A stretch of DNA of 6,775 bases from JAICNR01 sp035699465 (GTDB lineage: Bacteria > Gemmatimonadota > Gemmatimonadetes > JACCXV01 > JAHWKZ01): contig DASSPT010000002.1 of NCBI GenBank assembly GCA_035699465.1, positions 1 through 6,775 on the forward strand, given 5' to 3'. Each line of letters begins with the position of its first letter. The first letter of the stretch is position 1. The notes below the pieces were generated by a model. It was not told the DNA's origin, made no database searches, and was given only the letters and a program-made list of their open reading frames with translations. A program made the translations under genes and the position numbers. Below, one piece after another: positions 5,263-6,775 of this stretch.

Positions 5263-6775
5263 ATGAGCGACTCCACGCCGTCCCACCATCTGGCCGCCGT
5301 GTGGTTCGCGGACCTGGTCGGCTATAGCGCGCTATCGGAGACGAACGAGGGTGAAGCGATCCGCACCGTCGCGCGCTTCCAGTCCGTAGTGCGGGCGGTC
5401 GTCGAGACCCACGGGGGGCGGGTGGTGAAGTTCCTGGGCGACGGGGCGCTGGCCGAGTTTCCGTCGACCGAGCAGGCGGTGCGCTCGGCGGACACCCTGC
5501 GCACGGACCTGGCGCGCGTGGCCGAGGCCGAGGGGCTGGGCGTGAAGGAGCTGCGGATCGGCATCCATGTCGGGGACGTGGCGGAGACCGGCGACGGCGA
5601 CCTCTACGGGGACGGCGTGAACGTCGCCTCGCGCATCCAGGCCATGGCGGACCCGGGCGAGATCTGGGTCAGCGAGGACGTGCGGCGTCAGCTCCGGCAG
5701 CGTCCCGAGCTGCGGTTCGCGTCGCGCGGCAAGCACGCGCTAAAGGGTCTCCGTACGCCGCTCGAGCTCCACGCCGTCGGGATCGGAGAGAACGCCCCGG
5801 CAGAGGTGCGGTCCTATGCGAAGCTGACGCGCAACCGGGGCCGCCGCGGTGCGCCCTTGCTCGGGGCCGGAATCCTGATCGCGGTCGTCGCGCTCGGTGT
5901 CTCGACGTGGTTCCTGGGCCGCGGCTCCGACGCCGCGGGATCGGAAACGGTGCTCGCCGTCCTCCCCTTCGAGAACCTGAGCGGCGACGAGGGGACAGAG
6001 CCGTTCGTCCTCGGAATCCACGACGATCTCGTGACCCACCTTTCCCAGCTGGGGAGGTTCAGGGTGATCTCGCGGACGACCGTCATGGGATACGAGGGTT
6101 CGACGAAGAGCGTGCCCGAGATCGCCAAGGAGCTCGGCGCGACGACGGTCTTGGAAGGCGGCGTCCAGCGCGAGGGCGACCGGATCCGGATGAACGTCCA
6201 GCTGATCGACGCGCGGACGGACGAGCACCTGTGGGCGGAGCGGTACGATCGCACGCTGACCGCCGGAGACGTGTTCTCGATCCAGGCCGAGATCGCCGAG
6301 CGGATCGCGGGCGCGCTGGCGACCGCGCTGACGTCGGAGCAGAAGGCGGATCTCGCCCGCGCACCGACGGAGAATCTCGATGCGCTCGACCTCTACTATC
6401 AGGGACTCGAGTACAATCGCCGGTCCGGGGCCCTGTTGGAGAGCTCGCGACTAGCCGTGTCGGCGCTCGCCGCCGCCGTGGAGGCGGATCCGCAGTTCGC
6501 GGAGGCGTGGGCGGCGCTTGTCCAGGCGCACGCCTGGCGGCTCCGGACAGGGGTGGAAACCGATACGACGGGAGCACGGCAGGCGCTCGCCCGGGCCGTC
6601 GCGCTCGCGCCCGAGTCGCGCGAGACGCTGGTTGCGGAGGGCGTGTACCTCTACTACGCGAGGGCCGACTTCGACGGGGCGGACGAGCGATTCCGCGCAG
6701 CATTGACCCGCTGGCCCGACGACGCGGACCTACTGTTGTGGCGCTCGCTCGTCACGCGCCGACTGGGCCGCTGGG
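5263..6775 (+). CDS. Membrane adenylate cyclase with TolB-like and TPR domains, copy 3 (3' truncated by window)
   Basis: I translated 504 complete codons without a stop; the window ends on the first base of the next codon. The cyclase domain at residues 8-173 keeps D17, K56, D60, D113, N120 and R124, so it should make cAMP. The linker to the membrane is about 16 residues shorter than in copy 2 and differs in sequence (YAKLTRNRGRRGAP), still basic just before the helix. Transmembrane helix at about 199-219. TolB-like domain at about 228-366 (VLAVLPFENLSGD, MGYEGSTKSVPEIAKELGA). TPR-like region from about 376, cut off at a segment matching residues near 524 of copy 1. By analogy about 280 residues are missing. 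The cyclase half resembles copy 2 and the TolB-like half resembles copy 1, suggesting recombination. It lies 16 bases after copy 2 and is probably in the same operon. Confidence 0.92.
   Translation, partial: MSDSTPSHHLAAVWFADLVGYSALSETNEGEAIRTVARFQSVVRAVVETHGGRVVKFLGDGALAEFPSTEQAVRSADTLRTDLARVAEAEGLGVKELRIGIHVGDVAETGDGDLYGDGVNVASRIQAMADPGEIWVSEDVRRQLRQRPELRFASRGKHALKGLRTPLELHAVGIGENAPAEVRSYAKLTRNRGRRGAPLLGAGILIAVVALGVSTWFLGRGSDAAGSETVLAVLPFENLSGDEGTEPFVLGIHDDLVTHLSQLGRFRVISRTTVMGYEGSTKSVPEIAKELGATTVLEGGVQREGDRIRMNVQLIDARTDEHLWAERYDRTLTAGDVFSIQAEIAERIAGALATALTSEQKADLARAPTENLDALDLYYQGLEYNRRSGALLESSRLAVSALAAAVEADPQFAEAWAALVQAHAWRLRTGVETDTTGARQALARAVALAPESRETLVAEGVYLYYARADFDGADERFRAALTRWPDDADLLLWRSLVTRRLGRW

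Larger units (their letters stand above)
419..6775 (+). repeat. Tandem array of three paralogous cyclase genes, period about 2.4 kb
   Basis: Start-to-start distances are 2428 bases (419 to 2847) and 2416 bases (2847 to 5263). The copies align over their whole visible length in the same domain order and strand, with a shared spacer at both junctions. Copy 1 lacks the spacer upstream and has its own Shine-Dalgarno, so it looks like the promoter-proximal end. The right end is outside the window and more copies may follow. Divergence between copies (roughly 75-90% protein identity by domain) shows the array is not an assembly duplicate. Confidence 0.92.

Noticed and set aside
419..6775. Assembly artefact duplicating one gene
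   Set aside because: The copies differ at many synonymous and nonsynonymous positions and in linker length, so they are genuine paralogues.
1..6775. CRISPR arrays, tRNA or rRNA genes, insertion sequences, integrase sites
   Set aside because: No short regularly spaced repeats, no tRNA-like folds recognised, no transposase-like protein and no terminal inverted repeats were seen; the only repeats are the gene-sized paralogues and their spacers.

Overview
The window is very GC-rich (about 70% G+C by eye, with G/C-biased third codon positions), fits a bacterium, and is almost fully coding. Gene content points to a high-GC environmental lineage rich in membrane-bound signalling proteins with TolB-like and TPR domains, such as Gemmatimonadota, Acidobacteriota or relatives. 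That placement is an impression from protein style; no marker gene is present.

Layout: (1) bases 1-252, minus strand, hold the 5' part of a small exported NTF2/lumazine-binding-like protein that runs off the left edge and carries an apparent one-base frameshift near base 68. (2) Bases 253-418 are a divergent intergenic region with a candidate promoter and a clear Shine-Dalgarno for the rightward genes. (3) Bases 419-6775, plus strand, are three head-to-tail paralogues of one architecture: N-terminal class III adenylate cyclase domain, variable cytosolic linker, one transmembrane helix, TolB-amino-terminal-like domain, and a long TPR array. Copies 1 and 2 are complete (803 and 799 residues). 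Copy 3 is cut by the right edge after 504 codons. Both gene junctions have the same 16-base spacer, and no terminator is visible between genes, so they are probably co-transcribed.

How they may work: each protein should sit in the inner membrane with the cyclase in the cytoplasm and the TolB-like/TPR part outside, a layout like a one-component membrane sensor but with cAMP as output. All three cyclase domains keep the two metal-binding Asp, the Lys/Asp purine-specifying pair and the transition-state Asn/Arg, so all look active. Class III cyclases act as dimers, so homo- or heterodimers among the copies are possible.

The most notable observation is that copy 3 is a mosaic. Its cyclase half is closest to copy 2 (about 89% identity against 74% to copy 1), while its TolB-like half is closest to copy 1 (about 91% against 79% to copy 2), with the switch near the transmembrane helix. 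This suggests recombination or gene conversion within the array. The domain families themselves are known; I do not see evidence for a wholly new system.
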